Source: Dehalococcoidia bacterium
Lineage (GTDB): Bacteria; Chloroflexota; Dehalococcoidia; JACVQG01; JAHKAY01
Direction: 5' to 3'
Length of the DNA stretch: 8,128 nt
Assembly (NCBI GenBank): GCA_030740315.1
Contig: JASLXN010000059.1
Coordinates: forward strand, 1 to 8,128
A program made the position numbers and the translations under genes. The notes beneath the pieces are model-generated. The model was not told the origin of the DNA. It was given only the letters and a program-made list of their open reading frames with translations, and did no database searches. This document shows, piece after piece, positions 1 through 5,335 of this stretch; the stretch's first letter is position 1, and each line of letters begins with the position of its first letter.

Positions 1-238
1 ACAGGAACACGATGTCAAACTGCGTCTTCAAGGCAGCCAGCTCGCAGATATGCACTGCCTGGACCGGCAGGTGGAGCTCTCCTTCCCGCATCCTAACCCG
101 CAGCCCTTGGATTTTCATCGCCTCCACATGTGCCGGCCACTGGTCGATAAGGGCCACATCGTATTTGGCCTTGGTCAGGTCCGCCCCGATGCTGCCGCCA
201 ATGGCGCCGACGCCCAGGACGGCAAGTTTTTTGCTCAT
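1..238 (-). CDS. Ketopantoate reductase-like NAD(P)-binding protein, N-terminal fragment
   Basis: The reading frame starts at ATG (238-236) and runs off the left edge, so only about 79 residues are visible. The N-terminus MSKKLAVLGVGAIGGSIGAD is a classic Rossmann beta-alpha-beta start with the GVGAIGG dinucleotide-binding loop at residues 9-15. The following DLTKAKYDVALIDQWPAHVEAM matches the ApbA/PanE pattern, in which an Asp ends the second strand region and the next helix begins with a HxEAM-like stretch. The family reduces 2-dehydropantoate to pantoate with NADPH, but many members outside pantothenate synthesis act on other 2-oxo acids. An Asp at the end of beta2 hints at NAD rather than NADP. 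A strong GGAGG ribosome binding site lies 4 nt upstream of the ATG, which fixes the start. The gene is divergent from the MFS exporter. The family call is fairly safe; the pantoate-specific function is not, because the catalytic C-terminal half is outside the window. Confidence 0.82.
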   Translation of the reverse strand, partial: MSKKLAVLGVGAIGGSIGADLTKAKYDVALIDQWPAHVEAMKIQGLRVRMREGELHLPVQAVHICELAALKTQFDIVFL

Positions 239-242
239 TCAG

Positions 243-250
243 CCTCCTTC
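243..250 (-). promoter_or_regulatory. Ribosome binding site of the ketopantoate reductase-like gene
   Basis: On the minus strand the bases read GAAGGAGG, followed by CTGA and then the ATG at 238. This near-perfect anti-16S match decides the start of the partial gene. Confidence 0.8.
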
Positions 251-286
251 AATCAACGGGCAAACTACAGTTAAACCACGGGTGCC

Positions 287-372
287 TGTCTGAGGCTGTT
301 GTAATAAACAGCGCTACCCCAGTTACCCAGCGCTTTCTCCCTGATATGACTATGTACCAGATACCTCAGACA
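287..372. repeat. Inverted and direct repeats in the divergent intergenic region
   Basis: TGTCTGAGG (287-295) and its exact complement CCTCAGACA (364-372) form a 9-bp inverted pair 68 nt apart. Between them lie GCTGTT-N6-AACAGC (295-312) and two direct copies of CAGCGCT (309-315 and 328-334) whose starts are 19 bp apart. The region separates two divergently transcribed genes, so these could be regulator half-sites, but short matches of this size also arise by chance. No convincing -35/-10 pair was found for either gene. Confidence 0.35.
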
Positions 373-433
373 AACTAACTCTGTCCTGGCATTTCATCTT
401 GGTCTCTTTCTTTTAGGACAAAGTTGTGACACA

Positions 434-1648
434 ATGCCATTACGTATGCAAGCTAAATCTGCGGGGAATAGCGCTATTAGGATTGTCATAATATTCATGG
501 CAGGCCATTTCGCACATCACCTCACCACCGCCATCCATCAGCCGCTTTTGCCTCAGATACGGGACTCCTTTGATCTGGACTATTTCCGAGCTGGGCTGAT
601 AGTCTCTGCTTTCGCCATTCCATACGGCTTTTCCCAGTTGCCCATGGGGTGGCTGGCGGACCGGTTGGGCCGGAGGCGGCTCCTGAGCTTTGGGATGATG
701 GGGATTGGGCTGGTGGCCCTCGTCATCGGCCTGTCCACCAGCTACTGGCAACTTCTGGCGCTTCTGGCCCTGTTGGGACTGTTCGGCGGGGCTTACCATC
801 CCTCGGCCGCCCCCCTCATCTCCGCGGCGGTGCCAAGCAACCGACTGGGCAGGGCATTGGGCGTTCACCTTATGGGAGGAAGCGCCAGCTTCTTCCTCAC
901 CCCTATCTTGGCCGTAACCATTTCCCTTGCGCTGGGGTGGCGTGGGCCTTTCGCTATTCTGGCAATACCCACCTTTCTTACCGGCGTGCTGTTTCTGAAG
1001 CTTCTCCGCTCACAGCCGGGTGCGGAGAGCGCTGCTCCACCAAAGAAAACCGAGAAGGGCGCCTTGGGAGACCTGGTACGGCGTTTGGGCCCACTGGTGG
1101 GTATCGGCATCCTGGCGCAGTCAATCACTATGAGCATTACAGGCTTCGCATTTACATTGTTCCTGGTTGACAAGCATGGCATGACACCTGCCTATGCTGG
1201 GTACTTCCTTGCCCTTATTTATGGGGCGGGCCTGGTGGGTGCGCCGTTGGGGGGGATTCTTTCCGACCGCCTGGGGCGCAAACCCATTATCCTGTTCTCC
1301 GTCCTGGCTACCGGCCCAATCATATACCTGTTCACCGTTGTGCCTTATGGCCTCGGACTTTTGGCTCTGGCTATCACGATGGGGTTGGTCATGTATATGC
1401 GGCAGCCAGTGCTGGAGTCTTTGGTAGTGCGGGGAGTCCCTGCACACCGCGCCTCCTCATTCCTGGGCATATACTACTTCGGCTCCATTGAATCCTCCAG
1501 TGTTATAGCCCCTTTGGTGGGCTGGATCATCGACAATCATGGGATAGACCGCGCCTTTACCCTGCTGGGGGCGGTGCTCTTCGCCAGCGCCTTGACGGTC
1601 ACACTCATCCTGAGCCGGAGCAAGACAGGCAGCAGGGCCACCGAATAG
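434..1648 (+). CDS. MFS transporter, fosmidomycin-resistance (FSR)-like exporter
   Basis: A 404-residue inner-membrane protein with the usual length and twelve-helix hydrophobic pattern of the major facilitator superfamily. The signature loop between helices 2 and 3 is GWLADRLGRRRL at residues 72-83, and its counterpart in the second half is GGILSDRLGRKP at 273-284, so both six-helix repeats are intact. The first helix region carries AHHLTTAIHQPLLPQIRDSF (27-46) and the fourth contains GGAYHPSAAP (118-127). The H...PLLP and YHP patterns are typical of FSR-like drug or metabolite exporters. A hydrophilic linker with a run of charged residues (about 193-213) joins the halves. It probably uses the proton gradient to export a small organic molecule; the substrate is unknown. 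The start is the first in-frame ATG. No strong ribosome site precedes it, only AGGA at 416-419 about 14 nt away, so the start is slightly uncertain (an alternative ATG lies at 446). Its end faces the end of the RluD-type gene 51 nt away. Confidence 0.88.
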   Translation: MPLRMQAKSAGNSAIRIVIIFMAGHFAHHLTTAIHQPLLPQIRDSFDLDYFRAGLIVSAFAIPYGFSQLPMGWLADRLGRRRLLSFGMMGIGLVALVIGLSTSYWQLLALLALLGLFGGAYHPSAAPLISAAVPSNRLGRALGVHLMGGSASFFLTPILAVTISLALGWRGPFAILAIPTFLTGVLFLKLLRSQPGAESAAPPKKTEKGALGDLVRRLGPLVGIGILAQSITMSITGFAFTLFLVDKHGMTPAYAGYFLALIYGAGLVGAPLGGILSDRLGRKPIILFSVLATGPIIYLFTVVPYGLGLLALAITMGLVMYMRQPVLESLVVRGVPAHRASSFLGIYYFGSIESSSVIAPLVGWIIDNHGIDRAFTLLGAVLFASALTVTLILSRSKTGSRATE

Positions 1649-1699
1649 GCCCTATATCCAAATTTAAGGAGCTGCGGTCTGCGTCGTGCCCGAGCCACC

Positions 1700-2593
1700 C
1701 TATCTGCGAACCGACAGGTATTTCAGAGCTGCCACGAGGTCCGGGGGGAGGGGGGAGTTGAACTCTACCTCTTCTTCTGTAGCCGGATGCCGTAGGCGCA
1801 GGTATGTAGCGTGCAGAAACTGCCGGGTCAGGTGCGGTGATCCTGCCCCATAAGTCCGGTCACCCATCACCGGGTAGCCTGCCGCGGAGAGGTGTACTCG
1901 TATCTGATGGGTTCGCCCTGTGACCGGGGTGATCTCCACCAGGGTGTAGCCATTCAGGTAGCGCTGCACGCGGTAACCGGTGCGGGCATCCCTGCCCCCT
2001 ATTACCAGCGCCATGCGCTGCCGGTGGCGGGGATGGCGGGCGATGGGGCCTTCAATAGCGCCCTCCTCCGGCTTCATACGGCCCTTTACCAGCGCCAGGT
2101 AGCGTTTCGCTACCCGGTGGCCTTTTAGCTGGGCCATGATATGCTGCCTGGCAGGCTCGGTGCGGGCCACCACCAGCAGGCCGGAGGTATCCTTATCCAG
2201 GCGGTGGACTATACCGGGACGATTTGTGTCCAACGCTATGAGGTCCGGGTATCGGGCCAGTAGTGTGTTTACCAGGGTTCCCTGGGGGTGACCTGGGCCT
2301 GGGTGCACGGTGAGGCCGGCTGGCTTGTCCGCCACAATCAGATGTTCATCCTCGTACACCACCTGCAGGGGCACCGGCTCCGGGGCTGGCTGAAGGGTTG
2401 GGGGTTCCGGTTGGGACACCTCCACCCAGTCCCCGGGCTTCAACCGGTGTGCGGGGTGGGGCACCACCTTCCCGTTCACCGTCACACGGTCTGCATCTAT
2501 CAGACGCTGCGCCTGGGAGCGGGGCAACCCCGCTGCCTCCACTATGAAGCGGTCCAGCCGTTCCCCACCCCTAGCGGCGACAAAGCTGTCCAC
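1700..2593 (-). CDS. rluD: RluA/RluD-family 23S rRNA pseudouridine synthase
   Basis: A 297-residue cytoplasmic RNA-modifying enzyme that isomerises uridine to pseudouridine, most likely in 23S rRNA. An N-terminal S4 RNA-binding domain covers about residues 8-60 (GERLDRFIVEAAGLPRSQAQ, then VTVNGKVV). The catalytic domain shows DKPAGLTVHPGPGH (89-102), the family signature HRLDKDTSGLL (130-140) with the catalytic aspartate at D133, and the RTHQIRVHL motif (227-235). Length and domain order match RluD, RluC and the Bacillus YlyB type; which rRNA site is modified cannot be told from the sequence, so the symbol is approximate. It starts with GTG at 2593, only 4 nt after the lspA stop codon and with a poor ribosome site of its own, so translation is probably coupled to lspA. 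The lspA-rluD pairing is widely conserved in bacteria and supports both calls. Confidence 0.93.
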   Translation of the reverse strand: MDSFVAARGGERLDRFIVEAAGLPRSQAQRLIDADRVTVNGKVVPHPAHRLKPGDWVEVSQPEPPTLQPAPEPVPLQVVYEDEHLIVADKPAGLTVHPGPGHPQGTLVNTLLARYPDLIALDTNRPGIVHRLDKDTSGLLVVARTEPARQHIMAQLKGHRVAKRYLALVKGRMKPEEGAIEGPIARHPRHRQRMALVIGGRDARTGYRVQRYLNGYTLVEITPVTGRTHQIRVHLSAAGYPVMGDRTYGAGSPHLTRQFLHATYLRLRHPATEEEVEFNSPLPPDLVAALKYLSVRR

Positions 2594-2597
2594 AGTG

Positions 2598-3038
2598 CTA
2601 TTTTCTGCGGAAGACCAAGGAGTACATCAGGGCAGCCGTCCCCACTACGATGATGGAGTCGGCTAGATTGAACACCGGCCACACTTGGAGGTCCACGAAG
2701 TCGGTAACATAGCCCATGCGAAGCCTGTCAATAAGGTTTCCCACTCCACCCCCCAGTAACGCCCCCAGCACCGGCCTCAGCAGCCACCCATCAAAATAGG
2801 ACTGACGGTAGCTCAGGATCAGAGCCACCATGATGACCACAATAAGGCCGACAAGTACCAGGGGGTGTGCCGGTAGCCCGAACACCGCCCCCGGGTTGGC
2901 TAAATGGGTAAACCTCACCGGGCCCAGTATGGACACCGTGCTATCCATAGGAACGGAGGAGCGCACCCATTGCTTGGTGAGTTGGTCGGCGATTACGACC
3001 CCGATTGCGGGTGTGAAGAACGCTAGTTCCCGGTTCAC
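2598..3038 (-). CDS. lspA: Prolipoprotein signal peptidase (signal peptidase II)
   Basis: A 146-residue membrane aspartyl protease that cleaves the signal peptide from diacylglyceryl-modified prolipoproteins. All conserved family blocks are visible: ADQLTK (17-22), HLANPGAVFG (45-54, the N.GaaF motif), GALLGGGVGNLIDRLRMG (92-109), VTDFVD (111-116) and FNLADS (123-128). The catalytic aspartates should be D113 and D127. Four hydrophobic segments (about 5-20, 58-77, 87-103, 122-143) fit the known topology, and a short basic tail follows. It starts at GTG (3038-3036). A GAGGGAG ribosome site overlaps the stop codon region of the upstream DUF72 gene, 9 nt from the GTG. It is the middle gene of a DUF72 - lspA - rluD run. 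Confidence 0.95.
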   Translation of the reverse strand: MNRELAFFTPAIGVVIADQLTKQWVRSSVPMDSTVSILGPVRFTHLANPGAVFGLPAHPLVLVGLIVVIMVALILSYRQSYFDGWLLRPVLGALLGGGVGNLIDRLRMGYVTDFVDLQVWPVFNLADSIIVVGTAALMYSLVFRRK

Positions 3039-3041
3039 GCG

Positions 3042-3054
3042 GAGGGACTCCCTC
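3042..3054 (-). promoter_or_regulatory. lspA ribosome binding site embedded in a short palindrome
   Basis: On the minus strand GAGGG-AGT-CCCTC forms a possible 5-bp hairpin with a 3-nt loop. Its left arm is the only good ribosome binding site for lspA, and the TGA stop of the upstream DUF72 gene overlaps it. Ribosomes finishing DUF72 would be expected to open the structure, suggesting translational coupling (inference). Confidence 0.45.
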
Positions 3055-3757
3055 AGGTAAGTAAGTCCTTCAGCCTCTGGATAGCCTTAAGGGCCTGGTT
3101 CCACACCCTGTTGTGGGTGAAGACAAAAGCCTTCTCCACACTTTGGGGGAGTTCCTGAATCTCCGGTAGCTGGGGGTAGGCTGACTCCAACTCATGGAAC
3201 CGCACATAGGCCAGGATATCACTGGCATGGACAGGGGAGATCCGCTCCCGCAGGAAAGTCGGAGAGTCCATCCAGCATAGGCCGATGCGGTTGCGGCGCA
3301 GCGCCTCTACCGCCGATGCTTGCAGCCAGCTATCGTGTCGGAACTCGGCTACAAGCGGCAAATCCCCTAGGCGCTCCCGGAACAGGAGCAGATAGTCCAG
3401 GTTTTCCCGGCTGAAGCTGAAGGTGATGGGGAACTGGGCCACGATACAGCCCAGCTTGCCACCGCTGCTAAGGGGCCGCAATGACTGCAGAAACTCCCGG
3501 AAGACTGTCTCGTTGTCCCGCTGCAGGTGGGTCATATCGTGGTGCGCCTTCACCGTGAACTGGAAACCTGGGCTGGATTTGCGCACCAAGGAGTCCATAA
3601 GCTGCGGGGCAGCGATGGTGTGGAAGGTAAAATCAAGCTCGCAGGCGTTGAATTCTCGGCTATAGTGGGACAGCCAGTCACGCTTGGGCATGTCCGGTGG
3701 ATAGAAAGCGCCCACCCACTCCTGGTGGCTGTACCCGGATGTTCCTAAGTATATCAC
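3053..3757 (-). CDS. DUF72 (YecE-like) family protein, shortened C-terminal part
   Basis: A 234-residue protein of the DUF72/YecE family, a TIM-barrel-like fold of unclear biochemical function. Family landmarks are GTSGYS (5-10) followed by W14 and FYP (18-20), NACELDFTFH (37-46), the F.FTVKAH strand (66-72), CIVAQFP (104-110), AEFRHDSW (137-144) and YVRFHE (184-189). The usual block is YvRlHG followed by a tryptophan/tyrosine-rich stretch. Here the HG glycine is replaced by glutamate and the following part is short, ending with FVFTHN (211-216) where many members have a FNN motif. The protein is therefore at the short end for the family and may have altered chemistry. The start is GTG at 3757; no clear ribosome site lies upstream, so the start is less certain than the reading frame. 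It leads the DUF72 - lspA - rluD run, with 14 nt to lspA. Confidence 0.85.
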   Translation of the reverse strand: MIYLGTSGYSHQEWVGAFYPPDMPKRDWLSHYSREFNACELDFTFHTIAAPQLMDSLVRKSSPGFQFTVKAHHDMTHLQRDNETVFREFLQSLRPLSSGGKLGCIVAQFPITFSFSRENLDYLLLFRERLGDLPLVAEFRHDSWLQASAVEALRRNRIGLCWMDSPTFLRERISPVHASDILAYVRFHELESAYPQLPEIQELPQSVEKAFVFTHNRVWNQALKAIQRLKDLLT

Positions 3758-3798
3758 AATCTGACTGTAACAGACCGACTACCTAAAGGCAAGAGGCC

Positions 3799-3824
3799 GC
3801 TGGTGGGGTAAGCTGGTGGGGTAA
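3799..3824. repeat. Perfect 13-bp tandem duplication
   Basis: The unit GCTGGTGGGGTAA occurs twice back to back (3799-3811 and 3812-3824), between the start of the DUF72 gene and the promoter of the CoA-transferase operon. It may be a replication-slippage product or a doubled regulator site. Confidence 0.75.
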
Positions 3825-3833
3825 AAGGGATGG

Positions 3834-3850
3834 CATTGGGATAACCAATG
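3834..3850. promoter_or_regulatory. Palindrome CATTGG-N5-CCAATG, candidate activator site
   Basis: A perfect 6-bp inverted repeat with a 5-nt centre. It contains a T-N11-A core, the spacing known for LysR-type regulators. Its centre is about 62-63 bp upstream of the transcription start predicted from the promoter at 3869-3898, a position typical of upstream activator sites. The function is inferred. Confidence 0.4.
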
Positions 3851-3868
3851 TCCTGTAACAATAGGGGG

Positions 3869-3898
3869 TTGACACCTTTGCTCCGAGGAATATAGAAT
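3869..3898 (+). promoter_or_regulatory. Sigma70-like promoter of the CoA-transferase operon
   Basis: A perfect -35 hexamer TTGACA (3869-3874) is followed after 18 bp by TAGAAT (3893-3898), a 5-of-6 match to the -10 consensus. Reading TATAGA at 3891-3896 instead gives a 16-bp spacer. Transcription would start near 3905. It points toward the CoA-transferase genes and is the clearest promoter in the window. Confidence 0.65.
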
Positions 3899-3901
3899 CA
3901 A

Positions 3902-3917
3902 ATGTCAATCTTGACAT
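3902..3917. promoter_or_regulatory. Operator candidate: perfect ATGTCAA-TC-TTGACAT palindrome
   Basis: A 7-bp perfect inverted repeat with a 2-nt centre that overlaps the expected transcription start. It can also be read as ATGT-N8-ACAT, the spacing known for PadR-family repressor operators. The location just downstream of the -10 box fits repression. The right arm contains a second TTGACA, but no matching -10 box follows it before the gene. The regulator is not encoded in this window. Confidence 0.5.
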
Positions 3918-3925
3918 AACTGTGC

Positions 3926-3944
3926 GGGAGGCCTTGGGCCTCCC
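3926..3944 (+). promoter_or_regulatory. Leader stem-loop upstream of the CoA-transferase ribosome site
   Basis: GGGAGGCC-TTG-GGCCTCCC forms a perfect 8-bp, very GC-rich hairpin with a 3-nt loop. It ends 1 nt before the AGGAGG ribosome site at 3946-3951. There is no T-tract, so it is not an intrinsic terminator. It may protect the transcript 5' end or tune translation (inference). It also argues against a start at the GTG within 3922-3924. Confidence 0.55.
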
Positions 3945-3945
3945 T

Positions 3946-3951
3946 AGGAGG
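3946..3951 (+). promoter_or_regulatory. Ribosome binding site deciding the subunit A start
   Basis: A perfect AGGAGG lies 6 nt before the GTG at 3958. The upstream in-frame GTG at 3922 has no ribosome site and would place the leader stem-loop inside the coding region. Confidence 0.85.
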
Positions 3952-3957
3952 AACCCA

Positions 3958-4650
3958 GTGGACAAGGTCTTTTCCACCCCTCAAGAGGCAGTCAAGGAGG
4001 TGCGGGACGGCTCGGTGGTAATCGTGGGCGGTTTCGGCGGCTCCGGCGTCCCCTATAACCTTATTGAGGCCCTTCTGGATCAGGGTGCCAAAGACCTCAC
4101 CGTGATCAGCAATGACCCCATGGAGTGGTTCCCCTTCGCCGAGAAGGGACGGGCAAGGAAAGTCATATCTGGGTTCACCAACCACCCGGTGCGTGCAGAG
4201 ATAACTGAACAGGTGGAGAAACTGGTGCGGGCGGGCAAGCTGGAGGCGGAGGCTGTGCCCCATGGCACGCTGGAGGAGCGGATAAGGGCCGGAGGGATGG
4301 GCATAGCCGCCTTCTATACCCTCACGGGGGTGGGGACTCCTGTGGAGGTAGGCAAGGAGAAGCGGGCCTTCAATGGCAAAGAATACCTGCTGGAGACTGC
4401 CCTCAAAGGGGATGTGGCGCTGGTAAAGGGCTTCCAGGCTGACCGCTTCGGCAATGTTGTCTGCCGGCTGGCCGCAGGGAACCGGAACATCGTGATGGCC
4501 TGCGCCGCCACGCTGACCATCGCCGAGGTGGAGGAGATAGCACCCCCAGGCTCTATTGACCCCAACCGGGTGGATATTCCGGGCATCTTCGTCAACCGGG
4601 TTGTCCAGGCATCCAAGGTGGTGCGCTGGCTGGTTCGGGGAGAGATGTAG
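3958..4650 (+). CDS. 3-oxoacid CoA-transferase, subunit A
   Basis: A 230-residue alpha subunit of a family I CoA transferase (SCOT / AtoD / ScoA type). With subunit B it moves CoA from a donor acyl-CoA such as succinyl-CoA or acetyl-CoA to a 3-oxo or related acid in the cytoplasm. The family signature DGSVVIVGGFGGSGVP lies at residues 17-32. Further typical blocks are LTVISND (47-53), GTLEERIRAGGMGIAAFYT (103-121), GVGTPVEVGKEKR (124-136), LVKGFQADRFGNVV (155-168) and DIPGIFVNRVV (206-216). The length is normal for a separate alpha subunit. The start is GTG at 3958, chosen for the ideal ribosome site; the longer in-frame start at 3922 adds a leader with no family similarity. It is the first gene of an operon with subunit B (10-nt gap) and a cyclase-family hydrolase. 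The exact CoA acceptor cannot be predicted, so no gene symbol is given. Confidence 0.93.
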   Translation: MDKVFSTPQEAVKEVRDGSVVIVGGFGGSGVPYNLIEALLDQGAKDLTVISNDPMEWFPFAEKGRARKVISGFTNHPVRAEITEQVEKLVRAGKLEAEAVPHGTLEERIRAGGMGIAAFYTLTGVGTPVEVGKEKRAFNGKEYLLETALKGDVALVKGFQADRFGNVVCRLAAGNRNIVMACAATLTIAEVEEIAPPGSIDPNRVDIPGIFVNRVVQASKVVRWLVRGEM

Positions 4651-4660
4651 GGGGTGTAAA

Positions 4661-5326
4661 ATGAACCAGGGTCTCAGCCGGGAGCTTATCGCAGTCAGAA
4701 TCGCCAGGGAATTCAAGGACGGGATGTATGTGAACCTAGGCTTCGGGATGCCCACCTTGGTCTGCAGCTTCCTGCCCCCAGACCAGGACATATTCCTCCA
4801 CTCGGAGCAGGGCATACTGGGCTATGGGGGTATCCTGATGGACGAGTCCAAGTGGGATGTAGACCTCATCAATGCCTCCGGCCAGCCGGTGAGCCTAGTG
4901 CCTGGGGCCTGTTTCTGCGACCTGGCCACCTCCTTCGGCATGATCCGAGGGGGGCACCTGGATGTCAGCGTACTGGGTGCCTACCAGGTATCGGAGAAAG
5001 GAGACTTGGCCAACTGGAAACGGGGCGACCAGGTGGTGGGGGGCATAGGTGGGGCCATGGATCTGGCCATCGGGGCCAAGAGGGTCATCGTAGCCATGGA
5101 GCACGCCACAAACAAGGGAGAGCCCAAGATTGTCCACCAGTGCTCCTTCCCTCTCACGGCCGGAGGTGTGGTCAAGACCATAGTCACCAACCTGGCTTTT
5201 ATAGATGTAACGCCATCGGGCCTGGTGCTCAGGGAGGTGGCTTCTGGAGTGACGGCAGAGGAGGTACAGGCGCTCACCGAGCCGAAACTCATCGTAAGCA
5301 ACGAACTCCGAGAAATGGAGCTTTAG
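4661..5326 (+). CDS. 3-oxoacid CoA-transferase, subunit B
   Basis: A 221-residue beta subunit that carries the catalytic glutamate of the CoA transferase. The active-site block is LHSEQGILGYG at residues 46-56 with E49 as the expected nucleophile that forms the glutamyl-CoA thioester. The family signature normally reads SENG, so Q50 is an Asn-to-Gln change next to the nucleophile. Other family blocks are YVNLGFGMPTLV (23-34), GGHLDVSVLGAYQVSEKGDL (97-116), GGIGGAMDLAIGAK (127-140) and FPLTAGGVVKTIVT (163-176). A GGGGGTG stretch at 4650-4656 precedes the ATG at 4661. Longer in-frame starts within subunit A are unlikely because the family N-terminus aligns at this ATG. The gene lies 10 nt after subunit A and 9 nt before the cyclase gene, with the stop codon built into the next ribosome site. 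Confidence 0.93.
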   Translation: MNQGLSRELIAVRIAREFKDGMYVNLGFGMPTLVCSFLPPDQDIFLHSEQGILGYGGILMDESKWDVDLINASGQPVSLVPGACFCDLATSFGMIRGGHLDVSVLGAYQVSEKGDLANWKRGDQVVGGIGGAMDLAIGAKRVIVAMEHATNKGEPKIVHQCSFPLTAGGVVKTIVTNLAFIDVTPSGLVLREVASGVTAEEVQALTEPKLIVSNELREMEL

Positions 5327-5330
5327 GAGG
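5324..5330 (+). promoter_or_regulatory. Ribosome binding site of the cyclase gene overlapping the subunit B stop
   Basis: TAGGAGG contains the TAG stop of subunit B and a strong AGGAGG ribosome site, 5 nt before the ATG at 5336. This ties the cyclase gene to the CoA-transferase operon and suggests translational coupling. Confidence 0.8.
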
Positions 5331-5335
5331 CTACC

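Noticed and set aside
12..293. Open plus-strand frames over the left-edge gene
   Set aside because: The minus strand encodes a clear Rossmann-fold N-terminus with a strong ribosome site; the plus frames are shadows.
1649..1699. Bidirectional terminator between the MFS and RluD-type genes
   Set aside because: No stem-loop with a T-tract could be found in the 51-nt convergent gap.
3911..3916. Second TTGACA as a -35 box
   Set aside because: No -10-like sequence lies 16-18 bp downstream; that interval is the GC-rich stem-loop. The hexamer is better explained as the right arm of the palindrome.
3922..3957. Upstream GTG start adding 12 residues to CoA-transferase subunit A
   Set aside because: It has no ribosome site, would put the leader stem-loop and the AGGAGG inside the coding region, and adds residues with no family similarity.
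4556..4660. Longer in-frame start for CoA-transferase subunit B inside subunit A
   Set aside because: The ATG at 4661 has a ribosome site and matches the family N-terminus; the extension is an out-of-frame reading of subunit A.
3898..4815. Open 305-codon frame on the minus strand
   Set aside because: It lies antisense to the CoA-transferase A gene and the start of the B gene, both of which have clear family motifs and ribosome sites. Its translation is rich in H, P and R and resembles no family.
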